Shown: positions 35,084-44,300 of the stretch, piece by piece
Position numbering within the stretch: the stretch's first letter is position 1
Layout of the letters: each line of letters starts with the position of its first letter
NCBI GenBank assembly: GCA_913056365.1
Contig: CAJXLT010000005.1
Location: forward strand, 186,001-250,000
Direction: 5' to 3'
Length of the DNA stretch: 64,000 bases
Source of the DNA: an uncultured Paenibacillaceae bacterium
GTDB lineage: Bacteria > Bacillota > Bacilli > Paenibacillales > K13
Program-made: the position numbers and the translations under genes
Notes under the pieces: generated by a model
Databases searched by the model: none
Told to the model about the DNA's origin: nothing
What the model saw: only the letters and a program-made list of their open reading frames with translations

Positions 35084-35269
35084 ATTCCTTCATCCTCCAT
35101 TCTTAGTCCATTCACGCGACCCCGCTATGAAGTGGATAGGCGCAATCAGCATCTGCACGCGGTTTTCATAATTTTTGTCTGGAAGGGATGCTTTATTCAC
35201 ACAATATAGGAAAACAGGCATCCTCTGCACATTCACAGAAGAAGCCTGCATGTATCCGCTTCACGCCTA
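35084..35269. repeat. Short intergenic stretch with a diverged repeat copy
   Basis: CTGCACATTCACAGAAGAAG (about 35226) resembles the TGCACATTCGCAGG repeat. Nothing else is recognised. Confidence 0.35.
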
Positions 35270-36874
35270 TCACCCGCGAATATCCCGATTCCTGTCTCCA
35301 AGTATACCGAGCACTGCCAAGCCAACCGCTATCACTAGCAAGAGGAAGAACTTACCGTAAGCCATCTCTTCCACCGGCAGTCCGGACGCATGAGCGAAAG
35401 GGGACAAATTGCTGAGCCAAGCCGGAAATTGCAGCAGTCCGCCCAAATAGACAACGATGAAAGAGAATCCCAAGTACGCCCACACCAGCCCTGTGACCGA
35501 GGGCAGGAATCCAATGAGAAACACAGCCAGCCCGATCATTACCCATAAGGCAGGCAAGTAAGCCATAGCCGCTTGGTAGAAGGTGCCAAGGGGAATGGGC
35601 TCTTCCATTACTCCAGCCGCTGCCAACCCAAGACCGAGCGCCGCCAGGGACAGCATCGCCCACCCTGCTGTGAAAGCGATCACCACATAACCGCCGATAA
35701 CGCGTATGCGAGATGCCGCGCGGCTAAACAGATGCTCCGTTCGATTCTTCTTCTCCTCCACCCTCAGCTTCATGATCGCCATAAGCGCAGGTACGGTACA
35801 GATAATCGCAATAATAATCATGAGGAAAGGAATAAATTGCTCGATTAACGAATAGCCCTCCACGGGAGTGAGCACTTCCTTCAGCATCTCGTTGTCAGCC
35901 ATGAACGCATCGAGATCACCCAATACAGAGCCATAGGAAGCGCCAAGCACCAGCATGCCGATCGCCCAGGCAACCAATCCGGTACGCTGCAAGCGCAGTC
36001 CAAGACCCAACGGGCTTAGCAAGAACTTAGATGCCCGTGTGCGGCCAGGCTTGGCAGGAAGGAAGCCGGCGTCCAGATCACGCTTAGCATGCAAGACGTA
36101 TGCCACGGCTGCAAGCCCAATTGCAACAGCGGCTGTAAGTGCAACCGGCCACCAGTAATTGTTCACATACACCTCCGCACTCGCCACCCAGCCTAGAGGA
36201 GACAACCAGGATAGACCGCTGCCTGTTACATCCCCAACCGCTCGGACCAGATAAGCGAGCAGCAGCACCGTAATGGACAACCCGATCGTGCCGCGGGCAT
36301 TGGCCGATAGCTGCGCAGCGATCGCCGTCACGCTGGTGAAGAACATACCCGCTGCGCCAAAGGCTGCGCCGTACAGCAGCGATCCTTCCAGATCCATACT
36401 CGCAATGCCAAGCGCAGACAAGCCGATACCGACAAGCAAAGCCAGTACGATATTCGTGCCGAAGCCGACGACCACCGTCGCATGCAAGCTAGACAACCGC
36501 CCTACAGGCAGCGAGCGAATCAGCTCCATCCGTCCTTCCTCTTCATCCGCCCGCGTATGGCGCGCAACTAGCATAATGCTCATAATGCCCACCGCGACCG
36601 CAGTCATCAACAGCATCTGGTGTGCCATCATAGCACCGAACGTATAATTGTCCAAGCCGTAGCCCTTGCCAACCATAGCCGTCATTGCCGGGTTCAGCAT
36701 CGTCTCGGCCATCGTCTGCCGTTCCTGCGCAGTCGCATACAGACCGGTGAACGCTTGCGCCACGATGAAGGTGAGCGCCGCTATGCCTAGCAGCCATACG
36801 GGTATGCGCACACGGTCACGCCTAATGATGAAACGAACGAGCTGGCCGGTTCTATGAGATAACGAGGTAAGCAT
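35270..36874 (-). CDS. ABC exporter permease (tetronasin-exporter-like, ABC-2 type)
   Basis: A 534-residue protein with 12 hydrophobic segments in two similar halves, each starting with an amphipathic coupling helix, as in the large fused ABC-2 permeases annotated as tetronasin-type exporters. VARHTRADEEEGRMELIRSL and LRVEEKKNRTEHLFSRAASR are the two cytoplasmic E-loops. It overlaps the ATPase stop by one base (TAATG). The substrate is probably an antibiotic or detergent-like compound. Confidence 0.88.
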   Translation of the reverse strand: MLTSLSHRTGQLVRFIIRRDRVRIPVWLLGIAALTFIVAQAFTGLYATAQERQTMAETMLNPAMTAMVGKGYGLDNYTFGAMMAHQMLLMTAVAVGIMSIMLVARHTRADEEEGRMELIRSLPVGRLSSLHATVVVGFGTNIVLALLVGIGLSALGIASMDLEGSLLYGAAFGAAGMFFTSVTAIAAQLSANARGTIGLSITVLLLAYLVRAVGDVTGSGLSWLSPLGWVASAEVYVNNYWWPVALTAAVAIGLAAVAYVLHAKRDLDAGFLPAKPGRTRASKFLLSPLGLGLRLQRTGLVAWAIGMLVLGASYGSVLGDLDAFMADNEMLKEVLTPVEGYSLIEQFIPFLMIIIAIICTVPALMAIMKLRVEEKKNRTEHLFSRAASRIRVIGGYVVIAFTAGWAMLSLAALGLGLAAAGVMEEPIPLGTFYQAAMAYLPALWVMIGLAVFLIGFLPSVTGLVWAYLGFSFIVVYLGGLLQFPAWLSNLSPFAHASGLPVEEMAYGKFFLLLVIAVGLAVLGILGDRNRDIRG

Positions 36875-37791
36875 TACCTTACACCTCCGGAACCTGCTTG
36901 TGAGGCTTGCCCCGTCCCTTCATAGTGCCGCATGAACAAGTCCTCCAGCGTCGGCGGGGCGCTCTCCAGCTTCACAATCCCTTGCGCGCTCAAGACAGCC
37001 ATGACGGGTTCCAGCTCCTCCGAATCCACCTGGAATGATAAGCCCAAGCCGTCCTCCTCCAGATCGTGCACCCCTTTCATCTCCCGCAGTGCAGGCACAG
37101 GCAGGCGTGTCTCTACTCGCAAGGAAGTTCGGGTCAAGTGGCGCAGCTCAGCAAGCGTTCCTGTCTCGATCAAGCGCCCTTCGCGAATAATGCCCACCTT
37201 GTCACAGAGCCGTTCCACCTCAGACAAGATGTGGCTCGACAGCAGCACACTCTTCCCTGCCTGCTTCGCCTCCATCACACATTCCTGGAAGACAAGCTCC
37301 ATTAATGGATCGAGACCGGACGTCGGTTCGTCCAATATATACAGGTCCGCATCTGAGGAAAAAGCCGAAATGATCGCGACCTTCTGCCGATTGCCCTTCG
37401 AGTACGTCCTGCACTTCTTCGACGGGTCGAGATCAAACCGCTCGATGAGCTCCTCCCGCCTGCTCTTATTAGCCGTCCCGCGCAGCTTGACGAACAGATC
37501 AATGACTTCCCCGCCCGTCAGGTTAGGCCACAGATTAACATCCCCCGGCACGTAGGCTAGCCGCTTATGAATGTCTACCGCATCCTTCCATACATCCCTG
37601 CCGAATATCGTCGCTTCGCCCGACGTCGCCTTCAAGATGCCAAGCAGCAGCCGAATCGTCGTCGATTTGCCCGCGCCGTTCGGACCGATAAATCCGTACA
37701 CCTCTCCCTTATTGACTTCGATGTTGATCCCATTTAACGCTGTAAAGCTGCCGAACGATTTGGTGAGGTTGGTTGTACGCAATATCGTCAT
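36874..37791 (-). CDS. ABC transporter ATPase
   Basis: A 305-residue ATPase with Walker A GPNGAGKST, signature YSKGNRQKV (in place of LSGGQ), Walker B LYILDEPTSGLDP and the His switch SSHILSEV, plus a C-terminal accessory domain of the DrrA/BcrA type. The start at 37791 follows GGAGGAGG; codons further upstream lie in AT-rich operator sequence. It is coupled to the permease at 36874, and the divergent TetR gene is the probable regulator. Confidence 0.92.
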   Translation of the reverse strand: MTILRTTNLTKSFGSFTALNGINIEVNKGEVYGFIGPNGAGKSTTIRLLLGILKATSGEATIFGRDVWKDAVDIHKRLAYVPGDVNLWPNLTGGEVIDLFVKLRGTANKSRREELIERFDLDPSKKCRTYSKGNRQKVAIISAFSSDADLYILDEPTSGLDPLMELVFQECVMEAKQAGKSVLLSSHILSEVERLCDKVGIIREGRLIETGTLAELRHLTRTSLRVETRLPVPALREMKGVHDLEEDGLGLSFQVDSEELEPVMAVLSAQGIVKLESAPPTLEDLFMRHYEGTGQASQAGSGGVR

Positions 37792-37805
37792 GGAACATCC
37801 TCCTC

Positions 37806-37885
37806 CAATAGTTATGAAATAAATTAACTTATATAGTTCATAATATATAATATTTATTCGCATTGCAATAGTTTATGAACTATTG
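37806..37885. promoter_or_regulatory. Divergent promoter/operator region with CAATAGTT-TATG-AACTATTG
   Basis: CAATAGTTTATGAACTATTG (37866-37885) is a perfect 8+4+8 palindrome. CAATAGTTATGAAAT (37806) and ATATAGTTCATAAT (37831) repeat its half-sites. It lies between the ABC ATPase and tetR genes, so the regulator probably controls both. Confidence 0.65.
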
Positions 37886-37940
37886 CTGTTGTTCTATTAC
37901 ATAATTTTGATTACACTGAGAGAAGGGAGGAGAAGCCAAC

Positions 37941-38525
37941 ATGAACGGATTTGAACGCCGCCGCGCACAAAAAAAGAAAGATATTCTTGAAGCCGCCTTG
38001 GCTCTCTTTATGGAATACGGGGTGCAGAAGCCTTCTATAGCTGAAATTGCCAAACAAGCGGGCGTGTCGCAAGTGACCATCTATAATTACTTCAACAGCA
38101 AGCACAACTTGGCTTACGAGGTCTTCTTGTATTATCTGGACAAAACCTCTGCCCAATTCTTCGATATATTGAACAGCGACCTGGATTTCCCCGACAAGGT
38201 GAAGCAGCTCATCTTCCGCAAGAAAGAAGCAGCCCAACAAATTCACGAAGATCTGTATCGCTTCATCATGCGGGAATACGCCGCCAATCAGGATCACTTC
38301 CGCAAGCTGATTATGGAGAAGACAGTGCCGCAACTGTACGAATTGTTCGAGCAAGGCAAGGCACAAGGCTATGTCGATCCGAATATGTCCAATGAAGCGA
38401 TCTTGTTCTACATCCACGCGCTTAACGAATATATGCAACGCGAGGATGTGTACAGCAACGTTCTGCCGATGACAGAGGATATCGCGAACCTATTCTTCTA
38501 CGGCATTGCAGGCAAGCGGGAGTAG
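37941..38525 (+). CDS. TetR/AcrR family transcriptional regulator
   Basis: A 194-residue TetR protein with an HTH (IAEIAKQAGVSQVTIYNYFN, about residues 33-52) and an all-helical ligand domain. It is divergent from the ABC exporter, and a perfect palindrome lies between them. GGGAGG is 9 bases before the ATG; a terminator follows the stop. Confidence 0.93.
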   Translation: MNGFERRRAQKKKDILEAALALFMEYGVQKPSIAEIAKQAGVSQVTIYNYFNSKHNLAYEVFLYYLDKTSAQFFDILNSDLDFPDKVKQLIFRKKEAAQQIHEDLYRFIMREYAANQDHFRKLIMEKTVPQLYELFEQGKAQGYVDPNMSNEAILFYIHALNEYMQREDVYSNVLPMTEDIANLFFYGIAGKRE

Positions 38526-38527
38526 AT

Positions 38528-38546
38528 GGGGGAACTTCCCCTTTTT
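38528..38546 (+). terminator. Terminator of tetR
   Basis: GGGGA, short loop, TCCCC and then TTTTT, starting 3 bases after the stop codon. Confidence 0.65.
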
Positions 38547-38642
38547 ACTTGTAAATAGAGGAAATTGCAAGGAAATGTCGAATTGTGGAGAGTGGTTATC
38601 TGAAAAATTAAAATTTATAATCAGAAAGAAGGTAGATGTCTA

Positions 38643-40880
38643 GTGACACGTCTGCACCTTCAGCTGGATCGCATAGAGGAAATCGGCTATGCCCTGCATA
38701 GCAGCACGAATAGGTTATCCTCCATTGTGGATCAAGTTAGTTCCTTACATCGTCAAATCGATTATAAGGTATCGGCGCGCAATCAAATCGGCATTCGCAC
38801 GCATCGTTCTGAACAAACATTAGAAGACCTAGTGAACCGAATCGAAGCGCTGCGGTCCTTCATACATGAATCCGTTTATCAATACGGTATGACAGAGAGG
38901 CGCATACAGGGAGAGGCGCAGCTTATCCGTGACATTGTCGCACTCCCGCCGATCAGCCTGCATGAGCGCGTCCAAAGGTTGATGGACCAATTCGAGAATG
39001 ATCCCTTACGGAACGATCCGCTCGTACAACGTCTCATCGAGGAAGCGAACCATCACGATGAATTCGTTAGCATCCCGGCATTGGAGCAGCTTAGGGAGAT
39101 CTTCGAAGCACGCAACAATATCGCACGCGCACAGACTGCCTGGTTCATCTACATGCAATTCAATAACACAGAAGCGGCAGAGCGTGCACATGCGTACGCC
39201 ATGGAATTACGAAAGCTGCTGCGAGAACATGGTATCGATGAACAATACTTCGCCGAAGACCTAAGCCTCTCCGGATTTTACTCAGGCGAACCATTGGACG
39301 CCGTCTCTTACGACCCGTCTATACCGATCCAAACACCGATGCCCAAGGATAACCAATATCGCTACTTGCTTGGACTAATCATTGCAGGCGGTTCCCAAGC
39401 AGCCTGGGCCAAGCAGCAGCTGGCACACATTCACGCAAGGTTGAAGGAGATAGGCCGAGCCCAGAGAGCGTGGACAGAATACAAGGAAAGGGGAATGAAT
39501 CAAGAAGCGGACAATGCCCATCTGTATGCAGAGAAGATCCGAGACGAGTTGAAAAATGAGTTCGGGCTATCAGAGGGAATGGTTGACGGCGTCAATTACG
39601 AGCATCTGTGGACAGAAGAAGGGCCAGCCGGAAAGTATCTGAACGACGAGAATACGATGAATCAGTATGACACCTCTGGAACGCAGCACCCGAATCCGAA
39701 CGAGAAGTATAAGCATATTACAGAACAGGTCCAATCGATCACGGACATTAATGAAGGCAAGTTCGGAGATGAGATGGACCATTTTATCGATATTTTCAAA
39801 GAACATCAAGATTTGTACGAGCGAATCTCTGACAAAACAGGCGTACCTGCTGAGCTGATTGCCGCCCTCCACTATAGGGAGAATCCAGGCAAGTTCGATA
39901 TTTATCTGCATAACGGACAGAAGCTTGGTCAAGAGACTACCATTCATCCAGCGGGCATTTATTTCGACAATTTCGAAGAGGCTGCCGTCGATGCTTTGCT
40001 GTCCAAATCCTATGTACGGGATACGTATCAACTGCATGCAGACTCCAACGATCTGGTCGCCATGCTTGCCTATGCAGAGGCCTATAACGGATGGGGATAC
40101 TATAATCGTGACGAAGTCAGCCCCTACGTGTACAGCGGTACAGATATATATACTAGTGGCAAATATACTTCGGATGGGGTGTATGATCCTACTAAGGTGG
40201 ATGGGCAGCCCGGTGTATACATTTTGTTGGCAGCACTCGAAGAAGAATTTGCAACTATACCGGCCGAGCCGGAATCCTCCGGTACGATACCTACAGATGG
40301 TATAGAGTTTGAAGCAAATGTGCAATCAGCAGGTAACATTCTCGGCGCAAATCCTAACTATGCCGACGCTGTGACCATTCCGGAAATAGAGAATTTCCCC
40401 TTATACAAACAAGGAGATTCGAGATACGGTGGAGAGCTTATAGGATTAGACTCTTCTGATACGATGGCCAATATTGGATGCACGACAACAGCACTCGCAG
40501 CCGTCAACGCGTGGGAGACAAGCGGCGAGTGGATAAACAGTCAAGAACCCCACCCCGGCAGGTACAATGACACCGTGGAATATACAGCGAATGGTGAAAT
40601 CCATTGGCCGTTTTCAAGACCCGGCGAGGTAGACTTTGCATACAATGATTCTCAATTCGAATCCAACGTCCAGGACGCTATCGACCGCGGGAATCCGGTT
40701 TTATTCGCTGTCAATAACGATGCCCACTGGATGGTCGCAGTCGGTTATATGCCTGACGGTGACGTGATTGTCTATAACCCCGCCGACGGCATGGTGGGAA
40801 CGTTCGATGAAATGAATGAACATCGGGAATCGATCAACAGGTATACCTATACCTCGATTAGCCGTTATCGCGAATTTTAA
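38643..40880 (+). CDS. Multi-domain peptidoglycan hydrolase-like protein with C39-like peptidase end
   Basis: A 745-residue protein without a signal peptide. Residues 1-95 are a helical, polar bundle (LDRIEEIGYALHSSTNRLSS...) resembling the N-termini of LXG/WXG secreted toxins. Residues about 140-320 hold two copies of a helical repeat (IARAQTAWFIYM / IGRAQRAWTEYK). Residues about 370-535 resemble a muramidase (ALHYREN, Glu413; SPYVYSGTDIYTSGKY). Residues about 585-730 are a C39-like peptidase (Cys613 in IGCTTTAL, His695 in HWMVAVGY, Asn712). The GTG start follows AAGAAGG. A secreted cell-wall-degrading effector is inferred; the route of secretion is unknown. Confidence 0.75.
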   Translation: MTRLHLQLDRIEEIGYALHSSTNRLSSIVDQVSSLHRQIDYKVSARNQIGIRTHRSEQTLEDLVNRIEALRSFIHESVYQYGMTERRIQGEAQLIRDIVALPPISLHERVQRLMDQFENDPLRNDPLVQRLIEEANHHDEFVSIPALEQLREIFEARNNIARAQTAWFIYMQFNNTEAAERAHAYAMELRKLLREHGIDEQYFAEDLSLSGFYSGEPLDAVSYDPSIPIQTPMPKDNQYRYLLGLIIAGGSQAAWAKQQLAHIHARLKEIGRAQRAWTEYKERGMNQEADNAHLYAEKIRDELKNEFGLSEGMVDGVNYEHLWTEEGPAGKYLNDENTMNQYDTSGTQHPNPNEKYKHITEQVQSITDINEGKFGDEMDHFIDIFKEHQDLYERISDKTGVPAELIAALHYRENPGKFDIYLHNGQKLGQETTIHPAGIYFDNFEEAAVDALLSKSYVRDTYQLHADSNDLVAMLAYAEAYNGWGYYNRDEVSPYVYSGTDIYTSGKYTSDGVYDPTKVDGQPGVYILLAALEEEFATIPAEPESSGTIPTDGIEFEANVQSAGNILGANPNYADAVTIPEIENFPLYKQGDSRYGGELIGLDSSDTMANIGCTTTALAAVNAWETSGEWINSQEPHPGRYNDTVEYTANGEIHWPFSRPGEVDFAYNDSQFESNVQDAIDRGNPVLFAVNNDAHWMVAVGYMPDGDVIVYNPADGMVGTFDEMNEHRESINRYTYTSISRYREF

Positions 40881-40902
40881 TAAGAAATTGGAGATGTTAG
40901 CA

Positions 40903-42072
40903 TTGAAACGATGTATACCGTGGGTCGCTGTATGCTTGATACTTACATTCATGACTAGCTGTGCGAATACCCAACCTTCCTCGCAACCAAACCCTATGAA
41001 GTTGCAGGAGGATCATGTAGGGAACGCCCCTGCAAATTCCAACGAACAAACAGAAGAATTAGTGGATGATCTTGACTCATCCCAAACACCGACACAAGAT
41101 ATTAAACCGGATTCAGACAAGGTTGTTATAGATCCTGTTCTGGCCGATGCAAATGACACCATCACCGAAACAGGAAATCAAGAGGAACTAGAGGCTTGCA
41201 TACAAGCCATTCATGATAGAGGATTTTTACTTCCCGAGGAAGGTTACGTTGACTACAAAGGGGGTTTTCGTATCTTCCCTCTGCTCCATTTCATCCTGAC
41301 CAAAGAATCTATCCCAGCAACTAGGCCAGGTGAAGACGTCTATATGCTGGATAATCCGGTATTCGTAACCGAACATGAAAACTATGCGGATGCACTTGTA
41401 TTCGCGCCCGTCCATTCGCAACGGACAGGGGTTATTCAGGGAATTCCCGGCATGCCACAAAATGAAGTAACAGAATACTATACAGATATCTTATACGGCC
41501 CTGTTTCTCATCACCTTGCCACAGATGTAGGTCCTACGAACAAATCGGTGCCTGTAACACGCGATACTTGGGGGAACGAGTTGTCAGAGTATACCGAACC
41601 ATGCGAGGATGTGCTTGCACTGCCTCCTGCACAGGATGAACCGCCTACTTTCCATACAAGCGGTGCCATGTTCCCATTTACAGAAGAAATTGATTTCATC
41701 GCGGGACAAAGCCGAGTCGGGTATTCCCTGTTACAAACTGGAAAAGGATTTCGATTTGAAAATAAAAAAATTGCTGAGATTCAGATCCCCATATTGCTGT
41801 ATTGTCCTGGCTGCGAAGTAGACAGCGTAGAAATGGTACAGGACGATGCCACTTTGCACTTTCAGACCAGCAAGTATGACTACCTGTGGAAGGAATGGCT
41901 AGGGGACGACTGGCATGCATTTACCTCCGAATGGGTCGACTTTGACGAGGACTTGTTCATGAAGGCTGAGCTGGATAAGATCGATTCCGATACTCCTCCA
42001 TTCATCAGTGACAGCCCTTCGACGATCGGGGTGACGATGGATGGTGAGCGTGTAACGTTCATGAATCATTGA
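40903..42072 (+). CDS. Lipoprotein of unknown function, partner of the hydrolase
   Basis: A 389-residue protein starting with TTG (GGAG 9 bases upstream) or possibly ATG 40894. The N-terminus KRCIPWVAVCLILTFMTSC ends in a lipobox cysteine (Cys20), followed by a long low-complexity Asn/Gln/Asp-rich linker and a soluble domain of unknown family with several Cys (EACIQAIHD, YCPGCEVDSVE). It begins 22 bases after the hydrolase gene, so the two are co-transcribed. A protective or substrate-delivering role is only guessed from position. Confidence 0.65.
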   Translation: MKRCIPWVAVCLILTFMTSCANTQPSSQPNPMKLQEDHVGNAPANSNEQTEELVDDLDSSQTPTQDIKPDSDKVVIDPVLADANDTITETGNQEELEACIQAIHDRGFLLPEEGYVDYKGGFRIFPLLHFILTKESIPATRPGEDVYMLDNPVFVTEHENYADALVFAPVHSQRTGVIQGIPGMPQNEVTEYYTDILYGPVSHHLATDVGPTNKSVPVTRDTWGNELSEYTEPCEDVLALPPAQDEPPTFHTSGAMFPFTEEIDFIAGQSRVGYSLLQTGKGFRFENKKIAEIQIPILLYCPGCEVDSVEMVQDDATLHFQTSKYDYLWKEWLGDDWHAFTSEWVDFDEDLFMKAELDKIDSDTPPFISDSPSTIGVTMDGERVTFMNH

Positions 42073-42088
42073 TGATGACAAGAGAAAA

Positions 42089-42104
42089 GGGGGCAGCCGC
42101 CCCC
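42089..42104. terminator. Bidirectional terminator
   Basis: GGGGGC, AGCC loop, GCCCCC between the converging lipoprotein and LPMO genes. On the minus strand the stem is followed by TTTTCTCTT, which favours termination of the LPMO transcript. Confidence 0.65.
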
Positions 42105-42136
42105 CTCCTGCTTGATTACGGTTTACGTTAGTGATG

Positions 42137-43150
42137 TCATGGAGTAACCGGCTGCCACGGTCCCCATTGACCGGTTGTGCCAGGCTCTTGTCCTTGCGTC
42201 CACCATTGTGCTTGCCACAATTGTCCATTGTGATACACAATTTCATTGGTATATACCGTGTTCGGGTCCCAAGTTGGATAGTCTCCCGGGTCATCCGGGT
42301 CTGGATCAGGGTCTGTAGGTGTACCGTCTACTAGAGTCCAAGCGCCGCCTGTTCCTGGGGCTTGCCCTTGGGAATAGTAGACTGCTTCCCATACTGCGCC
42401 GTTATAAAGCACGGTTTCCCCTGCTTGATAAGGTCTGTACGATACCCACTCCTCAATTTCGCCGAAGCGGTCCGGATCACCGGCATGTCCGGCTGGCGGC
42501 GTAGTAGGAGAAGACGGATCGATGGTCAGGTTCACATCTATCGCTTGATAGAACGCATTCTGCGTGTCGAAGATATCCCACACCGCTACAATGACATAAT
42601 AACCTTCCCGATCGTTCGGAATAAAACAGTCACTGGAGTAATCATTCGGCGGGTTGAGGCCATGATCCCTGTACTCGCAGAACAACTCCAGATTGTCACG
42701 AGCTAGCGGCTGATTCGGATCCCATCCTTGCTTGGTAATATAGTACTTCCAGTTGTTCGTAGCATGGTTGGCTTGAATGTACCATTGGAACGTATGCGGA
42801 CCGCCTTGCAGATCAACTTTGGCCCAGCGTGTTGCCGTTTGTTCGTCCAATTCGTAGAACGGCGCAGCTCCTGTTCCGCCATCCGCACTTGCAATCCGAC
42901 CATCCGGTACACCGATTTCCGGGAAGTCCCCCCGTCCCTCTACACTAGCAGGTTCGTACTGTACTTGACCACAGTTCGTGTTCACTCCTTGTTGACACAA
43001 GTGAGCACGGCTGTCTATCACATAACCGTGAGCGTTGGCAGAATCTGCGAATAATAGCATGCATGCAAATAGTAAGACGGTCAACCCTGCTGCTGCCAGA
43101 AGCATATTCGTCTTGGACATTCTCCTGTCCTTTACCCATTGTGCTGTCAT
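42137..43150 (-). CDS. AA10 chitin-active lytic polysaccharide monooxygenase with two CBM5/12 domains
   Basis: A 337-residue secreted protein. The signal peptide ends ...SANA and mature His41 (HGYV) is the first ligand of the copper histidine brace; His129 (QANHATNNWKYY) is the second. The AA10 domain runs to about residue 205. Two C-terminal CBM5/12-type modules follow (AVWEAVYYSQGQAPG and QLWQAQWWTQGQEPG) joined by a Pro/Asp linker. It cleaves crystalline chitin oxidatively. AAGGAGG precedes the ATG; a cre-like box lies 80 bases upstream. Confidence 0.93.
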   Translation of the reverse strand: MTAQWVKDRRMSKTNMLLAAAGLTVLLFACMLLFADSANAHGYVIDSRAHLCQQGVNTNCGQVQYEPASVEGRGDFPEIGVPDGRIASADGGTGAAPFYELDEQTATRWAKVDLQGGPHTFQWYIQANHATNNWKYYITKQGWDPNQPLARDNLELFCEYRDHGLNPPNDYSSDCFIPNDREGYYVIVAVWDIFDTQNAFYQAIDVNLTIDPSSPTTPPAGHAGDPDRFGEIEEWVSYRPYQAGETVLYNGAVWEAVYYSQGQAPGTGGAWTLVDGTPTDPDPDPDDPGDYPTWDPNTVYTNEIVYHNGQLWQAQWWTQGQEPGTTGQWGPWQPVTP

Positions 43151-43628
43151 TTTTCATTCTCCTCCTTTTTTTTCGTTCAGATAAGCCAAGCCTGTCTTGT
43201 GATGATGACGCCTAGCTGCATACGAAAGTGTAAGCACTTTCATAAATACTTAGTTCGAACGCTATCACCTCTCTCCTCATAACCTCTGAGCCGACACTTC
43301 GTTGATATATAATCAATCCTGAAGGACAACTATCACTTGTATGTGAATCCGACTCCTGCCATGCTTCCTGCTGTAGCCGCTCCAGGAATTGATATGAATT
43401 GTCACGCTCTTGTCTATCGATATAGACTCTTACTAGAATTATGACAGACTAGATGGCAATGTAAAATAACCCCTTCGACTTATTCCTTCGACAGCATTTT
43501 TCTTCATTTCAGCTACAGGAGACTCAGAAGATTGTTCGTGCAAAAGGACTATATAACTATAATGTTTACCACCAAAGTAAAAGATACACTGCTTCACGAA
43601 AATGTATAAATAGGTAGTGTATTTATTC
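43151..43628. other. Intergenic region with cre-like box, no gene
   Basis: The 478-base stretch upstream of the LPMO gene contains the cre-like palindrome at 43224-43241. Its left end is AT-rich and shows no other recognisable feature. Confidence 0.45.
43229..43242 (-). promoter_or_regulatory. CcpA catabolite response element (cre)-like box
   Basis: Minus strand TGAAAGTGCTTACA differs at one base from the strong Bacillus cre TGAAAGCGCTTACA. It is the core of the palindrome GAAAGTG-TAAG-CACTTTC (43224-43241) and lies 80 bases before the LPMO start, so carbon catabolite repression of the chitin LPMO is likely. Confidence 0.65.
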
Positions 43629-44216
43629 TTAATCATGTATATTAATCTTCCCCCTCTCGATGATATATTGTTTTTCTAATATTTTTCTTGCTCGCTCATG
43701 TCGTTTAAATAGAACTTGTTCACTGACACCTAGTTTTTTTGAAATCTCCTTATACGATAATTGCTCAATATATCGAAAATATATGATGATACGATGATCA
43801 TATTTTAATTTACTTAGAAAACGATGCAACACTTCGTTTGAGTACTGTTCCTCAATTATGATTTGTTCTGGATGATTAAAATCCATAAGCTGGGTATCTA
43901 AAGCTGCACTTATAGCATAATCAATGCTAATATTTTTAATATTATGTTTATTTTTCCTTATAAAGTCTAACGCTGTATTATGAGCTACTTTTTTAAGCCA
44001 TGCTTTCATGGTGGATTTTTCTTTCGTCATTGGTCCTTTTAACATCGCTTTAATAAACGCTTCTTGAATTACATCTTCAACCATTGCGTGATCTTTGACT
44101 AGAAATTTTATGTCATTATAAACCAACATCCAATATGCTCGAAAAAGATGACGCTGTGTCATTGAATCTAATCTTCGAACATCGCTTTGAAATAATGCAT
44201 ACAGCTCCTCATACAA
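43629..44216 (-). CDS. ECF-like RNA polymerase sigma factor
   Basis: A 195-residue sigma-70-family protein with region 2 (MVEDVIQEAFIKAMLKGPMT, then MKAWLKKVAHNTALDFIRK) and region 4 HTH (LSYKEISKKLGVSEQVLFKR). The composition is AT-rich and Lys/Ile-heavy compared with the flanking genes. The TTG at 44216 is chosen because GGAGG lies 9 bases upstream; the TTG at 44237 overlaps that site. No anti-sigma gene adjoins it. Its targets may be the two secreted-protein genes upstream. Confidence 0.85.
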   Translation of the reverse strand: MYEELYALFQSDVRRLDSMTQRHLFRAYWMLVYNDIKFLVKDHAMVEDVIQEAFIKAMLKGPMTKEKSTMKAWLKKVAHNTALDFIRKNKHNIKNISIDYAISAALDTQLMDFNHPEQIIIEEQYSNEVLHRFLSKLKYDHRIIIYFRYIEQLSYKEISKKLGVSEQVLFKRHERARKILEKQYIIERGKINIHD

Positions 44217-44300
44217 GAAGGAAACCCTCCATACCAATGTAGTTTAAATGTAACCATATCAATATGCCGATGAGGTAGTAATGGTTGTTTTTTTGAATAC

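Noticed and set aside
42945-43157. Alternative start ATGAAAAATG in another frame before the LPMO gene
   Set aside because: It produces a 70-residue shadow; the LPMO frame has a signal peptide and the histidine brace.
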